Assembly (NCBI RefSeq): GCF_006715725.1
Contig: NZ_VFNU01000001.1
Coordinates: 992,001-1,056,000 of the forward strand
Length of the DNA: 64,000 bases
Reading direction: 5' to 3'
From: Nocardioides sp. SLBN-35
GTDB lineage: Bacteria > Actinomycetota > Actinomycetes > Propionibacteriales > Nocardioidaceae
Below the pieces are notes generated by a model. It ran no database searches. It worked only from the letters and a program-made list of their open reading frames with translations, and was not told the DNA's origin. Made by a program: the position numbers and the translations under genes. Numbering within the stretch: position 1 is the stretch's first letter; each line of letters opens with the position of its first letter. Shown piece by piece: positions 33,952 to 42,453 of this stretch.

Positions 33952-36951
33952 ATGATGGTGCCCGTGGCCGCACACAGCAGCCTGACCATGGTCGGGCGTG
34001 ACACCGAGCTCGCCGAGGCGATCGCGGTCCTCGACGACGCCGTCAGCGCCGCCGAGGCCGGGACGTCGCGGCGTGCGGTGCTGCTGTCCGGCGACGCCGG
34101 CGTCGGCAAGACGCGGCTGCTGCGCTCGCTGCGCGACCACGCACTCGACACCGGTTGGCAGGTGCTGGCCGGTCACTGTCTCGACTTCGGCGACAGTGCG
34201 CTGCCCTACCTGCCCTTCAGCGAGGTGCTCGGCCGGCTCGACGCCAGCCACCCCGAGCTGGTCGAGGCGGTCGCCGCCGTCCACCCGGCGCTGACCCGGC
34301 TCCAGCCGGGGCGGCGCACGCGCGTGGTCGGCGACGAGTCCACCGACGAGCGCAGCCGCGGCGCAGACCGTGGCGACACCCTCGTGGCCGTGCACGCGCT
34401 GCTCGAGGCGGCGGCCACCGAGGCGCCGGTGCTGCTGGTGGTCGAGGACCTCCATTGGGCCGACCAGTCGACGCGCGACATGCTCGGGTTCCTGTTCACC
34501 CGGGCCTTCGCGCGGCCGGTGGCCATCGTGGCGTCGTACCGCTCCGACGACCTGCACCGCCGCCACCCGCTGCGCCGCCAGGTCGCGGAGTGGACCCGGC
34601 TGCCGCAGGTCGGGCGGCTCGGCCTGGGCCCGCTGCCGGCAGAGGCGGTGCGGGCGCTGGTCGGCGAGCTCGCGCCGGCCGGCCTCGACGAGCGCTCGGT
34701 GGCCCGGATCGTCGAGCGGGCCGAGGGCAACGCCTTCTTCGTCGAGGAGCTCGTCGCGTCGGGTTCGTGCGCCGACGGCGACGTTCCCGGCGACCTGGCC
34801 GACCTGCTGCTGGTCCGGCTAGACCGCCTCTCAGAAGAGGCCCGCCACGTCGTCCGCGTCGCCAGCGTCGCCGGGCGCCGGGTCACCCACGACCTGCTCG
34901 CCGCGACCGCCGACGTCCCGGTCGACCGGCTCGACTCCGGCATCCGCCAGGCGGTCGAGATGAACGTCCTCGAGGTGGGCGGACATCTCTATTCCTTCCG
35001 CCACGCACTTCTCGGCGAGGCGATCTACGACGACCTGCTGCCCGGGGAGCGGGTCCGGCTGCACGCCCGCTACGTGTCCGCACTCTCCAGCGGTGCCGCC
35101 GGCGGTACGTCGGCCGAGCTGGCCCGCCACGCCCGCCGGGCCAACGACCTCGACCGGGCGGTCACCGCCAGCATCGAGGCCGGCGACGAGGCGATGGCGG
35201 TCGGTGGCCCCGACGAGGCGGCCGACCACTACCAGCAGGCGCTGGAGCTGCTCGAGGATCCCGAGCGGGTGGCCCGGCTCGAGGTCGACCACGCCAAGCT
35301 GGTCGTCCGCGCCGCCACCGCGCTGATCACCGGCGGCAACGCGGTCCGGGCCGGGCAGCTGGTCACCGCCCGCCTGGCGCAGCTGCCGGCCGACGCGCCC
35401 GATGTCGACCGCTCCCGGCTGCTCAACGCCCAGGCCGAGGTGCTGGCGATGACCGAGACCGAGCTCGACCCGGTCGAGGTCTCGGCGCACGCGCTGGCCC
35501 TGGCCCCCGAGGGCGAGAGCCCGTTGCGGGCCAAGGTGCTCGCCAACCACGCCCGGATCCTCGGTGCCTACCGGCCCGAGGAGCAGGAGGCGGCCGAGGC
35601 GTTCGCGACCGAGGCGCTCGCGCTCGCCGAGCGGCTGGCTCTGCCCGAGCTCGCCTCCGACATCGTCACCACGCTCAGCGGGCTGCGGGTCAAGGCTGCC
35701 GCCGGGTCGGAGCAGGATGCCCTGCGCGGGGCGCTCGAGTCCGCCGTCGACAGCGCGGTCCGGGCCGGCGCCTTCCAGGCCGAGATCCGCGGCCGCTGGC
35801 TGCTCGGCCGCTCCTACCAGGACTCCGGCGACTGGGAGCAGTCCGCGCGCTGGTTCCGCTCCGCCATGGCGCTCGGCGAGCAGGCCGGCCTGGTCTGGGC
35901 GCCGTTCAGCATCGAGTCGCGCTGGCAGCTCACCCGGATCAGCTACCTCCTCGGCGACTGGGACGACGTGCTCGCGCTGGTCGAGGGCGTCGACGGGCTC
36001 AGCGGTCCGCCGATCCCGCGCGGCATCATCGAGCCGGCCCGGCTCTCGGTCCTGGCCGCCCGCGGCGAGGACGTCCTCGACCGGCTCCTCGCCCTGCGTC
36101 CGCTCTGGGAGGACGAGGGCGGCGTCGCCGTCTACAGCTCCGGCGCCGAGATCGAGCTCCACGGCGATCGTGGCGACGCGGCGGCGGCGATCGCGGTCTA
36201 CGACCACGTGGTCGAGGTGCTCGGGCGGATCTGGGGCGAGTACTTCGGCGGCCGGATCCGGCTCGCCGCCGGCGTCCTGGCCGGCATCGCCCGCGCCATG
36301 CCGCGGGCCAGTGCCGCCGAGCGGCGGGTGCTGGCGGCCCGGGCCGACACGCTGCTCGCCGACGGCGAGGCGGTCCTCGCTGCGATCCGCGAGCGCAGCG
36401 GCCCCTGGGGACCCGAGGGCCGGATGTGGACCGACCGGCTGATCGCCGAGCACCGCCGCGTGCAGTGGCTGAGCGGCGGCGAGGGTGCCGAGGGTGCCCG
36501 CCGCGACGAGCTCCTCGCCGCGTGGGAGGCCGCGCTCGACTCGACCCTGAAGGTCGGGAACGTGCCCGAGCTGCTCCGGGTGCGGGCGGCGTACGCCCAG
36601 ATCCTGCGGCTCGCCGGCGACACCGCCCGCGCTCGCGACGAGGCCGACCAGGCGCGCGCTCTCGCCGACCGGCTACGCGCGCCCCTCCTGGTCGCCGACC
36701 TCGCCGCCGAGGCGGGCACCGCGCGGAGCACCGCCGCGACCAGCCACTCCGGCGGGGCCGCGCTGACCGCGCGGGAGCTGGAGATCCTGGCGCTCGTCGC
36801 CGAGGGTCGGTCCAACGGCGAGATCGGCAAGCAGCTGTTCATCAGCACCAAGACGGTCAGCGTCCACGTCTCCAACATCCTCGGCAAGCTCGGCGCGGCC
36901 GGCCGCACCGAGGCGGCCGCGATCGCGCGCCGCGACGGTCTCCTGCCGTAG
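33952..36951 (+). CDS. Very large LuxR-family regulator with AAA ATPase (LAL/MalT-like)
   Basis: About 999 residues from ATG 33952 (ATG 33955 and GTG 33964 are close alternatives). N-terminal MVGRDTELAEAIAVLDDA and Walker A GDAGVGKTR, then VEDLHWADQSTRDML (Walker B), are those of the AAA ATPase of LAL proteins. A long helical region (about 400-900) of TPR-like repeats follows, and a C-terminal LuxR helix-turn-helix: LTARELEILALVAEGRSNGEIGKQLFISTKTVSVHVSNILGKLG. Such regulators sense a small ligand; the target is not evident. The gene is followed by a P450. Confidence 0.9.
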   Translation: MMVPVAAHSSLTMVGRDTELAEAIAVLDDAVSAAEAGTSRRAVLLSGDAGVGKTRLLRSLRDHALDTGWQVLAGHCLDFGDSALPYLPFSEVLGRLDASHPELVEAVAAVHPALTRLQPGRRTRVVGDESTDERSRGADRGDTLVAVHALLEAAATEAPVLLVVEDLHWADQSTRDMLGFLFTRAFARPVAIVASYRSDDLHRRHPLRRQVAEWTRLPQVGRLGLGPLPAEAVRALVGELAPAGLDERSVARIVERAEGNAFFVEELVASGSCADGDVPGDLADLLLVRLDRLSEEARHVVRVASVAGRRVTHDLLAATADVPVDRLDSGIRQAVEMNVLEVGGHLYSFRHALLGEAIYDDLLPGERVRLHARYVSALSSGAAGGTSAELARHARRANDLDRAVTASIEAGDEAMAVGGPDEAADHYQQALELLEDPERVARLEVDHAKLVVRAATALITGGNAVRAGQLVTARLAQLPADAPDVDRSRLLNAQAEVLAMTETELDPVEVSAHALALAPEGESPLRAKVLANHARILGAYRPEEQEAAEAFATEALALAERLALPELASDIVTTLSGLRVKAAAGSEQDALRGALESAVDSAVRAGAFQAEIRGRWLLGRSYQDSGDWEQSARWFRSAMALGEQAGLVWAPFSIESRWQLTRISYLLGDWDDVLALVEGVDGLSGPPIPRGIIEPARLSVLAARGEDVLDRLLALRPLWEDEGGVAVYSSGAEIELHGDRGDAAAAIAVYDHVVEVLGRIWGEYFGGRIRLAAGVLAGIARAMPRASAAERRVLAARADTLLADGEAVLAAIRERSGPWGPEGRMWTDRLIAEHRRVQWLSGGEGAEGARRDELLAAWEAALDSTLKVGNVPELLRVRAAYAQILRLAGDTARARDEADQARALADRLRAPLLVADLAAEAGTARSTAATSHSGGAALTARELEILALVAEGRSNGEIGKQLFISTKTVSVHVSNILGKLGAAGRTEAAAIARRDGLLP

Positions 36952-37005
36952 AAGTCCTACCGTGGGCGGAGGCCGGCCGCCGGTCCGCGGCGTAGCGTCC
37001 CTCGC

Positions 37006-38409
37006 ATGACCATGGAGGCGGAGCGCGCGGCGCTCGATGGAGACACCCGCGAGCTCACCATGCGGCGGTTCCGGCACAGCACCGTGCTGGGCGGCCGGAA
37101 CCTGCCGCCGGTGCGGCCGGACCGGCTCCCGCCCGGGCCGCGCTGGCCGGCCTTCCTGCAGACCGTCGCGCTGATGAGGTTCCGCCACCAGTTCCACCCC
37201 TGGCTGCACCGGAAGTACGGCGACGCGTACACGGTCAACCTGATCCCCGGGAACCGACCGCTCGTGCTGTTCACCCGGCCTGAGGTCACCAAGGAGATCT
37301 TCGCCGCCGACCCTGAGGTCTTCCACGCGGGGAAGGGCAACGCGATCCTCGGCCCGATCATGGGTGAGCACTCCTTGCTGCTCCAGGACGGAGGCGAGCA
37401 CCACCGCGCCCGCAAGCTGTTGATGCCGGCCTTCCTCGGCCACGCGCTGCGCGGCTACCGCGGCCTGGTCGCCGAGGTCGCCGCCGCCGAGGTCGACACC
37501 TGGAGCGAGGACGAGCCGTTCCGGGCCCTGGAGCGGATGAACTCGCTGACCCTCGAGGTCATCCTCCGCGTCGTCTTCGGCGTCACCGACGAGGCGCGGC
37601 TCGCGAAGCTGCGGCCGGCGGTCAACCACACCGTCGAGATCCACCCGGCGATCCTGCTCGGCTGGGCCTACCCGCGGCTGCAGAAGCTCGGCCCGTGGCG
37701 TCGTACGGTCGACAACCAGGTCGAGCTGGACCGGCTGATGTACGCCGAGATCCGCGAGCGCCGCGCGGCCCACGACCTCGACGAGCGGTCCGACGTGCTG
37801 TCCCGGCTGCTGGCGGCGGGGGACGCCGAAGAGGGCGGGCTGGACGACACCGAGCTGCGCGACCAGCTGGTGACGCTGCTGCTGGCCGGTCACGAGACCA
37901 CCGCCTCCGCACTGTCGTGGGCGCTGGTCGAGGTCGGCCGCAGCCCCGACCTGCTCGCCCGCACCCAGCGGGCCGTCGACGAGGGCGACGACGCGTGGCT
38001 CGAGGCGGTCCTCAAGGAGTCGATGCGGCTGCACCCGATCATCCCGATGGTCGTGCGCACCCTGATGGCGCCCGCAACCGTCGGCGGCTGGGACCTGCCT
38101 GCCGGCACCACCGTGGGCCCCTCGATCATCATGAGCCACCAGCAGGAGTCGAACTTCGCGGACCCGGACGTGTTCCGGCCCGAGCGCTTCCTCGGCGACG
38201 ACGTGCCCGCTCTGAACGTGTGGATCCCGTTCGGGGGCGGCGTACGTCGCTGCATCGGCGCGGGCTTCTCGCTGATGGAGGGCGTCGAGGTGCTGCGCGA
38301 GGTGTTCCGCCGGTACGACGTCACCGCGGTCGGCACCGACGTGCCCAAGGTCCGCAACATCACCAGCGTGCCCCGGCGGGGCGCGCGGATCCGGGTACGG
38401 GCGCGCTGA
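37006..38409 (+). CDS. Cytochrome P450
   Basis: 467 residues. Class I bacterial P450 with I-helix LLLAGHETTASALSW, K-helix ESMRLHP (E-x-x-R), FRPERF and the heme-binding loop FGGGVRRCIGAG with Cys416 as the axial thiolate. Length and the long N-terminus resemble the mycobacterial CYP138/CYP51-like-size group rather than the shorter 400-residue type. A monooxygenase that takes electrons from ferredoxin; substrate unknown. The 3' end overlaps by 50 bp with the 3' end of the minus-strand gene at 38360. Confidence 0.93.
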   Translation: MTMEAERAALDGDTRELTMRRFRHSTVLGGRNLPPVRPDRLPPGPRWPAFLQTVALMRFRHQFHPWLHRKYGDAYTVNLIPGNRPLVLFTRPEVTKEIFAADPEVFHAGKGNAILGPIMGEHSLLLQDGGEHHRARKLLMPAFLGHALRGYRGLVAEVAAAEVDTWSEDEPFRALERMNSLTLEVILRVVFGVTDEARLAKLRPAVNHTVEIHPAILLGWAYPRLQKLGPWRRTVDNQVELDRLMYAEIRERRAAHDLDERSDVLSRLLAAGDAEEGGLDDTELRDQLVTLLLAGHETTASALSWALVEVGRSPDLLARTQRAVDEGDDAWLEAVLKESMRLHPIIPMVVRTLMAPATVGGWDLPAGTTVGPSIIMSHQQESNFADPDVFRPERFLGDDVPALNVWIPFGGGVRRCIGAGFSLMEGVEVLREVFRRYDVTAVGTDVPKVRNITSVPRRGARIRVRAR

Positions 38410-39493
38410 CCCCGTCCTTGATCTCCACCGTCGCGGCGACGTCCTCGAACAGGTCGCAGTAGTCGGCGTACTCGGCGCGTCCGACGGACCCGGTCAGGGT
38501 GACGCCGACGCCGTCGTGCAGCCAGGCCCACTGGTCGCACATCACGTCGGCGCCGCCGATCCGGTGGGAGAACCGGGTGTAGGCGACCGGCTCGCCGTCG
38601 AGGTCGACCACGTCGGAGTCCTCGATCTCGAGCGCGTCGAGCTGGCTCGCGAGCGTCGACATCGCCTGGTGCCGCCAGTCGGTGAGCGACGACCCGCCGT
38701 CGACCGGCCCGGTGTGCAGGGCCAGCTCGGGCGTGAAGCCGGACGGGGCGGCGGCCGGCGCCTGCGCGACCAGCGAGACGCCCGGGGCGGGGTCGTCGAA
38801 GGTCGCCCAGCGACGCGGGACGGCGAGCGAGACGGCAGGGGTGTGGTGCACGGTTCCACCTCCGGTGGGCGCGATGTCGGGACAGGACGAGGGATGGTCG
38901 GGCGGCCACGCGGGGTCGCCGGGTGGCCAGTCGATGGGCAGCGGGGCGGTCGGGTCGACGGTGGGCGGTGCGGCGGTCGTCGGGTACGCCGCGACGAGCG
39001 GGTTGCGCCGGATCGAGGGGTCGACGACGTCGACCGCGGCGCGCAGGTCCTCCTCCGCGTGCGCGAGCACCACCCACGCCGCGGCGACGATCGGCACGAG
39101 GGTGCGGAAGGTGCGCCGCTGATCGCGGTTCGGACCGGGTGGGAGCCGTACGGCGCCACCGTCGACCACGAGGTCGTGGCCGCGGGCGGTGCGTCGTACG
39201 CGACGCATCACCGTCTGCACCCCGGCCAGGCGGTCGGCGTACCGACGCAGGGCGAGGGCGAGCCCGTCGACGCCGGGCCGGAACCCGGCGAGCTCGCCGC
39301 CGAGGGCGGCGCAGGCCTGGCGGAAGTCGTCGGCACCGTCGCCGGCGAAGTCGTCGGCGGGGAACCGGGCGTGCTGGCGGACGAGATGGTCGGCGCCGGC
39401 CAGCGCGTGGCCGAGCCGTCGCAGCGCCCGGGCGGCCTCGGTGCAGGATTCCGGCGCGCCCGGCACCCGGGTCAGGAGCTCCACAGCGGCCAC
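38360..39493 (-). CDS. Large protein with helical N-terminus and secreted LpqN-like C-terminal domain, EspC-pair partner
   Basis: 377 residues. The N-terminus (ESCTEAARALRRLGHALAGADHLVRQHARFPADDFAGDGADDFRQACAALGGELAGF...LRRYADRLAGVQTVM, about 15-100) is a helical hairpin as in WXG100/EspC-like ESX substrates. A Pro-rich linker (DWPPGDPAWPPDHPSSCPD) leads to a C-terminal domain (VSLAVPRRWATFDD...TGSVGRAEYADYCDLFEDVAATVEIKDG, about 215-355) of the LpqN/PsbP-like shape. No obvious signal peptide is seen. It overlaps the EspC-like gene upstream by 22 nt and the convergent P450 gene by 50 nt. Its function is unknown; type VII secretion is inferred from the fold. Confidence 0.6.
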   Translation of the reverse strand: MAAVELLTRVPGAPESCTEAARALRRLGHALAGADHLVRQHARFPADDFAGDGADDFRQACAALGGELAGFRPGVDGLALALRRYADRLAGVQTVMRRVRRTARGHDLVVDGGAVRLPPGPNRDQRRTFRTLVPIVAAAWVVLAHAEEDLRAAVDVVDPSIRRNPLVAAYPTTAAPPTVDPTAPLPIDWPPGDPAWPPDHPSSCPDIAPTGGGTVHHTPAVSLAVPRRWATFDDPAPGVSLVAQAPAAAPSGFTPELALHTGPVDGGSSLTDWRHQAMSTLASQLDALEIEDSDVVDLDGEPVAYTRFSHRIGGADVMCDQWAWLHDGVGVTLTGSVGRAEYADYCDLFEDVAATVEIKDGVSAPVPGSARPAGARW

Positions 39494-39762
39494 CCCAGCT
39501 CGAGCAGGTGCTCACCGACGAGGGTGTCGGTGTCCCCGGCGGTGCGGGCGACGTACCTCAGGCCGTCGGCGTTGGCCGTGAACGCCGCCTCGACCTCGCT
39601 CGTGCTGTCGGTGCAGGCGGTCAGCGCGAGCCGGACCGACGTCGTGAGCGCGCCGGCGTCGGGCGCGACGACGGCGGTACGACGCGCGCACAGCTCACCC
39701 GCGTCGTCCTCGAGGCGGCGGGCCGCCCGGCGCAGCGCGGCGGGGTCGACGGTGTAGGTCAT
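39472..39762 (-). CDS. EspC / type VII secretion target-like protein
   Basis: 96 residues starting MTYTVDPAALRRAARRLEDDAGELCARR, with a second helix TTSVRLALTACTDSTSEVEAAFTANADGLRYVARTAGDTDTLVGEHL. The helix-turn-helix hairpin with a central gap, the length and the N-terminus resemble the EspC-like 'type VII secretion target' proteins. It lacks a W-x-G at the usual place, so WXG100 proper is doubtful. It is coupled to the 377-residue gene downstream (22-nt overlap). No ESX core genes are in the window. Confidence 0.6.
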   Translation of the reverse strand: MTYTVDPAALRRAARRLEDDAGELCARRTAVVAPDAGALTTSVRLALTACTDSTSEVEAAFTANADGLRYVARTAGDTDTLVGEHLLELGWPLWSS

Positions 39763-39845
39763 GCCGGCAGCCTCGGCGCCGCGCGGCTGTGGACAAACGT
39801 GGGTGGTCCGGGCCTGTGGACAGGAGCGTGTCGGAGGTAGGGCCA

Positions 39846-40009
39846 AGTGGTCCGGCTCGGGAATGGCTCACCCCTTCGCGCACCCACAGCACGCACCTCG
39901 CTGCGTTGGCGATCGCTCGGAATACGCCCGGTATGCCGTCGCGATGCCGCCTTGCGTTGCACGCACTCTGGGCACGCGAAGGGGCAAGCCATTCCCGAGC
40001 CGGACCACT
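39846..40009. repeat. 164-bp inverted-repeat element (35-bp arms, 33/35 paired)
   Basis: The left arm 39846-39880 begins AGTGGTCCGGCTCGGGAATG and ends CCCCTTCGCG. The right arm 39975-40009 is its complement with a single 2-bp difference (CA against TG). The 94-bp interior contains a small stem (CGGAATAC / GTATGCCG). The right arm ends 11 bp upstream of the VOC gene ATG, so a transcript of that gene might carry it, or it may terminate or mark the 3' side. No gene is in 39763-40020. Confidence 0.85.
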
Positions 40010-40020
40010 AGCGTCGTTCC

Positions 40021-40386
40021 ATGGCCATCGCACGCAATCCCCAGTTCGTCATCGACTGCCCCGACCCGCGGGTCCTCGCCGACTTCTACGCCGCGCTCCT
40101 CGGCTGGGAGTCCAACGTGGAGGACGACGGCTCGTGGGGCGCGGTCTGGTCCGGCGACCGCTCGATCCAGCTGCAGCGGGTCGACGACTACCGCGCTCCC
40201 GACTGGCCGGGTCAGGACGTTCCGCAGCAGGTGCACCTCGACGTCGACGTCGACGAACTCGACGTGGCCGAGACGGCGACCCTCGCGCTCGGCGCGACCA
40301 AGCACCCGCACCAGCCCGGCACGAGCTTCCGGGTGTTCCTCGACCCGGCCGGCCACCCGTTCTGCCTGTGCAAGGTGGCCGGGTGA
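40021..40386 (+). CDS. VOC-superfamily (glyoxalase-like) protein
   Basis: 121 residues. A beta-alpha-beta-beta-beta fold repeat is evident: NPQFVIDCPDPRVLADFYAALLGWESNV in the first half and HLDVDVDELDVAETATLALGATKHPHQPGTSFRVFLDPAGHPFCLCKV in the second, ending in the DPxGHPFCL motif typical of the glyoxalase-like VOC proteins. A metal-using or binding role is likely, without a substrate call. It follows the 164-bp inverted-repeat element. Confidence 0.85.
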   Translation: MAIARNPQFVIDCPDPRVLADFYAALLGWESNVEDDGSWGAVWSGDRSIQLQRVDDYRAPDWPGQDVPQQVHLDVDVDELDVAETATLALGATKHPHQPGTSFRVFLDPAGHPFCLCKVAG

Positions 40387-40394
40387 CGTGACGC

Positions 40395-41552
40395 TCAGCG
40401 GGCGAACGACTCCCGTACCTCGTCCTCCGTGATGCCGTAGTCCGCGAGGTCGTACTGGTGCGCGGGGCGGCGGGGGCCGCTGCGCGACTCCTCGTCGAGC
40501 CTGCGGACGGCGTCCTGTGCAGCCTGGCTCCAGGTGAGGCCGAAGGCGTCGTAGATCGCGCCGACGGTGCCGACCGGGTCCTGCACGAAGCCGCGGTAGT
40601 CGACGTCGAAGAACTGGCGCTCGTCGGCCTTCTCGCGCGCCTGCCAGAACGCGTCCCACTGCCGGGTGAGGTGCCCGAGCTGGTCACGGCCGAGGGTCTC
40701 GCCGACGAAGGTCGTCGAGTGGCCGTCGGTCGCCTCGGCGGACAGCGAGCACGCGGAGGCGACCGAGGTGACCGGGTCGCGCTGGGTCATCACGACCAGC
40801 GCGTCGGGGTAGACCTCGAGCAGTGCGTCGAGCGCGATCAGGTGCGAGGGGTTCTTGAGCACCCAGCGCCGGTCCCGGTCGTTGAGCCCGATCAGCTGCA
40901 GGTTCTGGCGGTGGCGCTCGTAGGCGTCGGTCCACGACTGGGTTGCCAGCCAGCGGGAGTACGCCGGCACGTGGGCCAGCGACTCGAAGCCGAGCGACTT
41001 GCCGGTCTGGCGCAGCACGCGCCAGCACTCCTCGGGCTCGGTGGCGTCGGAGTAGTGGATGCCCATGAACTCCGGGTTGGTGATGTGGTGCTCGCGGAAC
41101 GCCGCCTGCATCGCGTCGAAGATCGGGTCGTCCTCCCACGTCTCCCGCGGCGGGCGGGGCTGGGGGAACTCGGTCAGCCACATCTCGAGGCCCTGGTTCG
41201 CCGGGTCCGCGCAGAGCAGCCGGCTCAGGGCCGTCGTACCGGTCCGGGGGAGGCCGAGCACGAAGATCGGCCGCTCGATGGCGACCTCCGCGTGCTGGGG
41301 GAACTCGGTGAACCGCGCCTGGGTGAGCAGGCGGGCCACGAGGGAGCTCTTGACCTGCGAGCGCATGAAGTAGTTGCCGACCCCGGTCAGGCCCGCCTCG
41401 GCGGACCCGAGGTCCTCGACCAGCACCCGGAACGCCTCCTCGTGCCCGGGCGCGTCGGCGAAGCCGAAGTCGGTGAGGCCGGTGGTGCGGGTCGCGGCGT
41501 CGCAGATGTCCTCGAACGTGCCGACGTCCGCGCGCTGGCGGGGCTCAGGCAT
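40395..41552 (-). CDS. Sulfotransferase-family protein
   Basis: 385 residues. The 5'-phosphosulphate loop FVLGLPRTGTTALSRLLCADP (residues about 97-115) and the later WVLKNPSHLIALDALLEVYPDALVVMTQRDPVTSV, the 3'-phosphate motif, are as in the STF1-like mycobacterial type (for example Rv3529c, which lies in the mycobacterial steroid region). Sulphate would come from PAPS, acceptor unknown. Its start overlaps the stop of the SDR gene upstream by 8 nt, the same order as the Rv3530c-Rv3529c pair as I recall it. Confidence 0.85.
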   Translation of the reverse strand: MPEPRQRADVGTFEDICDAATRTTGLTDFGFADAPGHEEAFRVLVEDLGSAEAGLTGVGNYFMRSQVKSSLVARLLTQARFTEFPQHAEVAIERPIFVLGLPRTGTTALSRLLCADPANQGLEMWLTEFPQPRPPRETWEDDPIFDAMQAAFREHHITNPEFMGIHYSDATEPEECWRVLRQTGKSLGFESLAHVPAYSRWLATQSWTDAYERHRQNLQLIGLNDRDRRWVLKNPSHLIALDALLEVYPDALVVMTQRDPVTSVASACSLSAEATDGHSTTFVGETLGRDQLGHLTRQWDAFWQAREKADERQFFDVDYRGFVQDPVGTVGAIYDAFGLTWSQAAQDAVRRLDEESRSGPRRPAHQYDLADYGITEDEVRESFAR

Positions 41553-42351
41553 GGAATTCCCCGCAGTCGACGTTGAGCATCTGGCCGGTGACGGCCGAGG
41601 CCAGGTCGGAGGCGAGGAAGAGGGCGGCGCGGGCGACCTCGTCGGGGGTGGCGAGCCGCTTCAGGTCGGTGGGTGCCGCCTTCTCGGCGTACACGTCCTC
41701 GTGGGTGCGACCCGACTCCTGCGCGATCCAGTCGAAGTAGGCCTTGTTGACGTCCTCGTAGATGTACGACGGCGCCACGCTGTTGACCCGGATGCCACGC
41801 GGGCCGAGCTCGGTGGCCAGCGACTGGGCGAGGTGCTCGAGGGTGCCCTTCGACAGCTTGTAGCCGGAGTACTCCGGCTGGCTGCTGTAGATCACGCACG
41901 AGTTGACCATGATCACCGAGCCGCCGGTCTTGTCCTCGGCTGGATCATCGGAACGGGCGAGGGCGTCGGCGAACAACGAGGTCAACCGCAGCGGCGCGAA
42001 GACGTTGGTCTCGTTGGCGCTGCGCAGGCCGTCGAGGTCCAGGGTGCTGATCGGGTCCATCGGCGGGATGCCGAAGGCGTTGTTGATCAGGCAGTCGACC
42101 TTGCCGAACTCGTCGAGCGCCGCCTCGACCAGCGCCTTGCGCTGGTCCTCGTCGGTGATGTCGGTCGGTACGACGAGCGCGCGGCGACCGTGGGAGCGGA
42201 CGGTCTCCGCCATCTTCTCCAGGCGCTTGGGGGTCCGGCTCGCGAGCACCAGGTCGGCGCCCATCTTCGCGGCCTCCTCGCCGAGCGAGCGACCCAGGCC
42301 CGGCCCGACGCCGGAGAGCACGATGACCTTGTCCGTCAGCAGATCCACCAT
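41545..42351 (-). CDS. Short-chain dehydrogenase/reductase, steroid-type cluster
   Basis: 268 residues from ATG 42351. VIVLSGVGPGLGRSLGEEAAKMGADLVLASR holds the nucleotide loop (S-G-x-G-x-G-L-G variant), LINNAFGIPP takes the place of NNAG, and VIMVNSCVIY and YSGYKLSKG supply Ser, Tyr and Lys. The C-terminus ends SAVTGQMLNVDCGEFHA. A KstR-type box lies 12 bp upstream (42363-42376), and a sulfotransferase gene overlaps its 3' end. It probably oxidises or reduces a hydroxyl or keto group of a steroid or a degradation intermediate. Confidence 0.88.
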   Translation of the reverse strand: MVDLLTDKVIVLSGVGPGLGRSLGEEAAKMGADLVLASRTPKRLEKMAETVRSHGRRALVVPTDITDEDQRKALVEAALDEFGKVDCLINNAFGIPPMDPISTLDLDGLRSANETNVFAPLRLTSLFADALARSDDPAEDKTGGSVIMVNSCVIYSSQPEYSGYKLSKGTLEHLAQSLATELGPRGIRVNSVAPSYIYEDVNKAYFDWIAQESGRTHEDVYAEKAAPTDLKRLATPDEVARAALFLASDLASAVTGQMLNVDCGEFHA

Positions 42352-42362
42352 GGCGGACACAC

Positions 42363-42376
42363 TAGAACGTGTTTCA
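42363..42376. promoter_or_regulatory. KstR-type operator box
   Basis: TAGAACGTGTTTCA fits TnnAACnnGTTnnA and keeps the AAC-n2-GTT core. It sits between the divergent SDR (start 42351) and AKR (start 42454) genes, within the SDR promoter region. The sequence differs from the box at 1016-1029 by two bases only. Confidence 0.6.
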
Positions 42377-42453
42377 GTTTTGCGGAAGGGCTCATTTCGC
42401 GCACGGCCCCGGGGTACGCGGAATAGCCGCGCGGTGACGCCGTTGGAACGGAG

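Noticed and set aside
36673..38139. A 488-codon minus-strand frame opposite the LuxR regulator end and the P450
   Set aside because: Shadow of two well supported plus-strand genes; composition is repetitive and no motif is seen.
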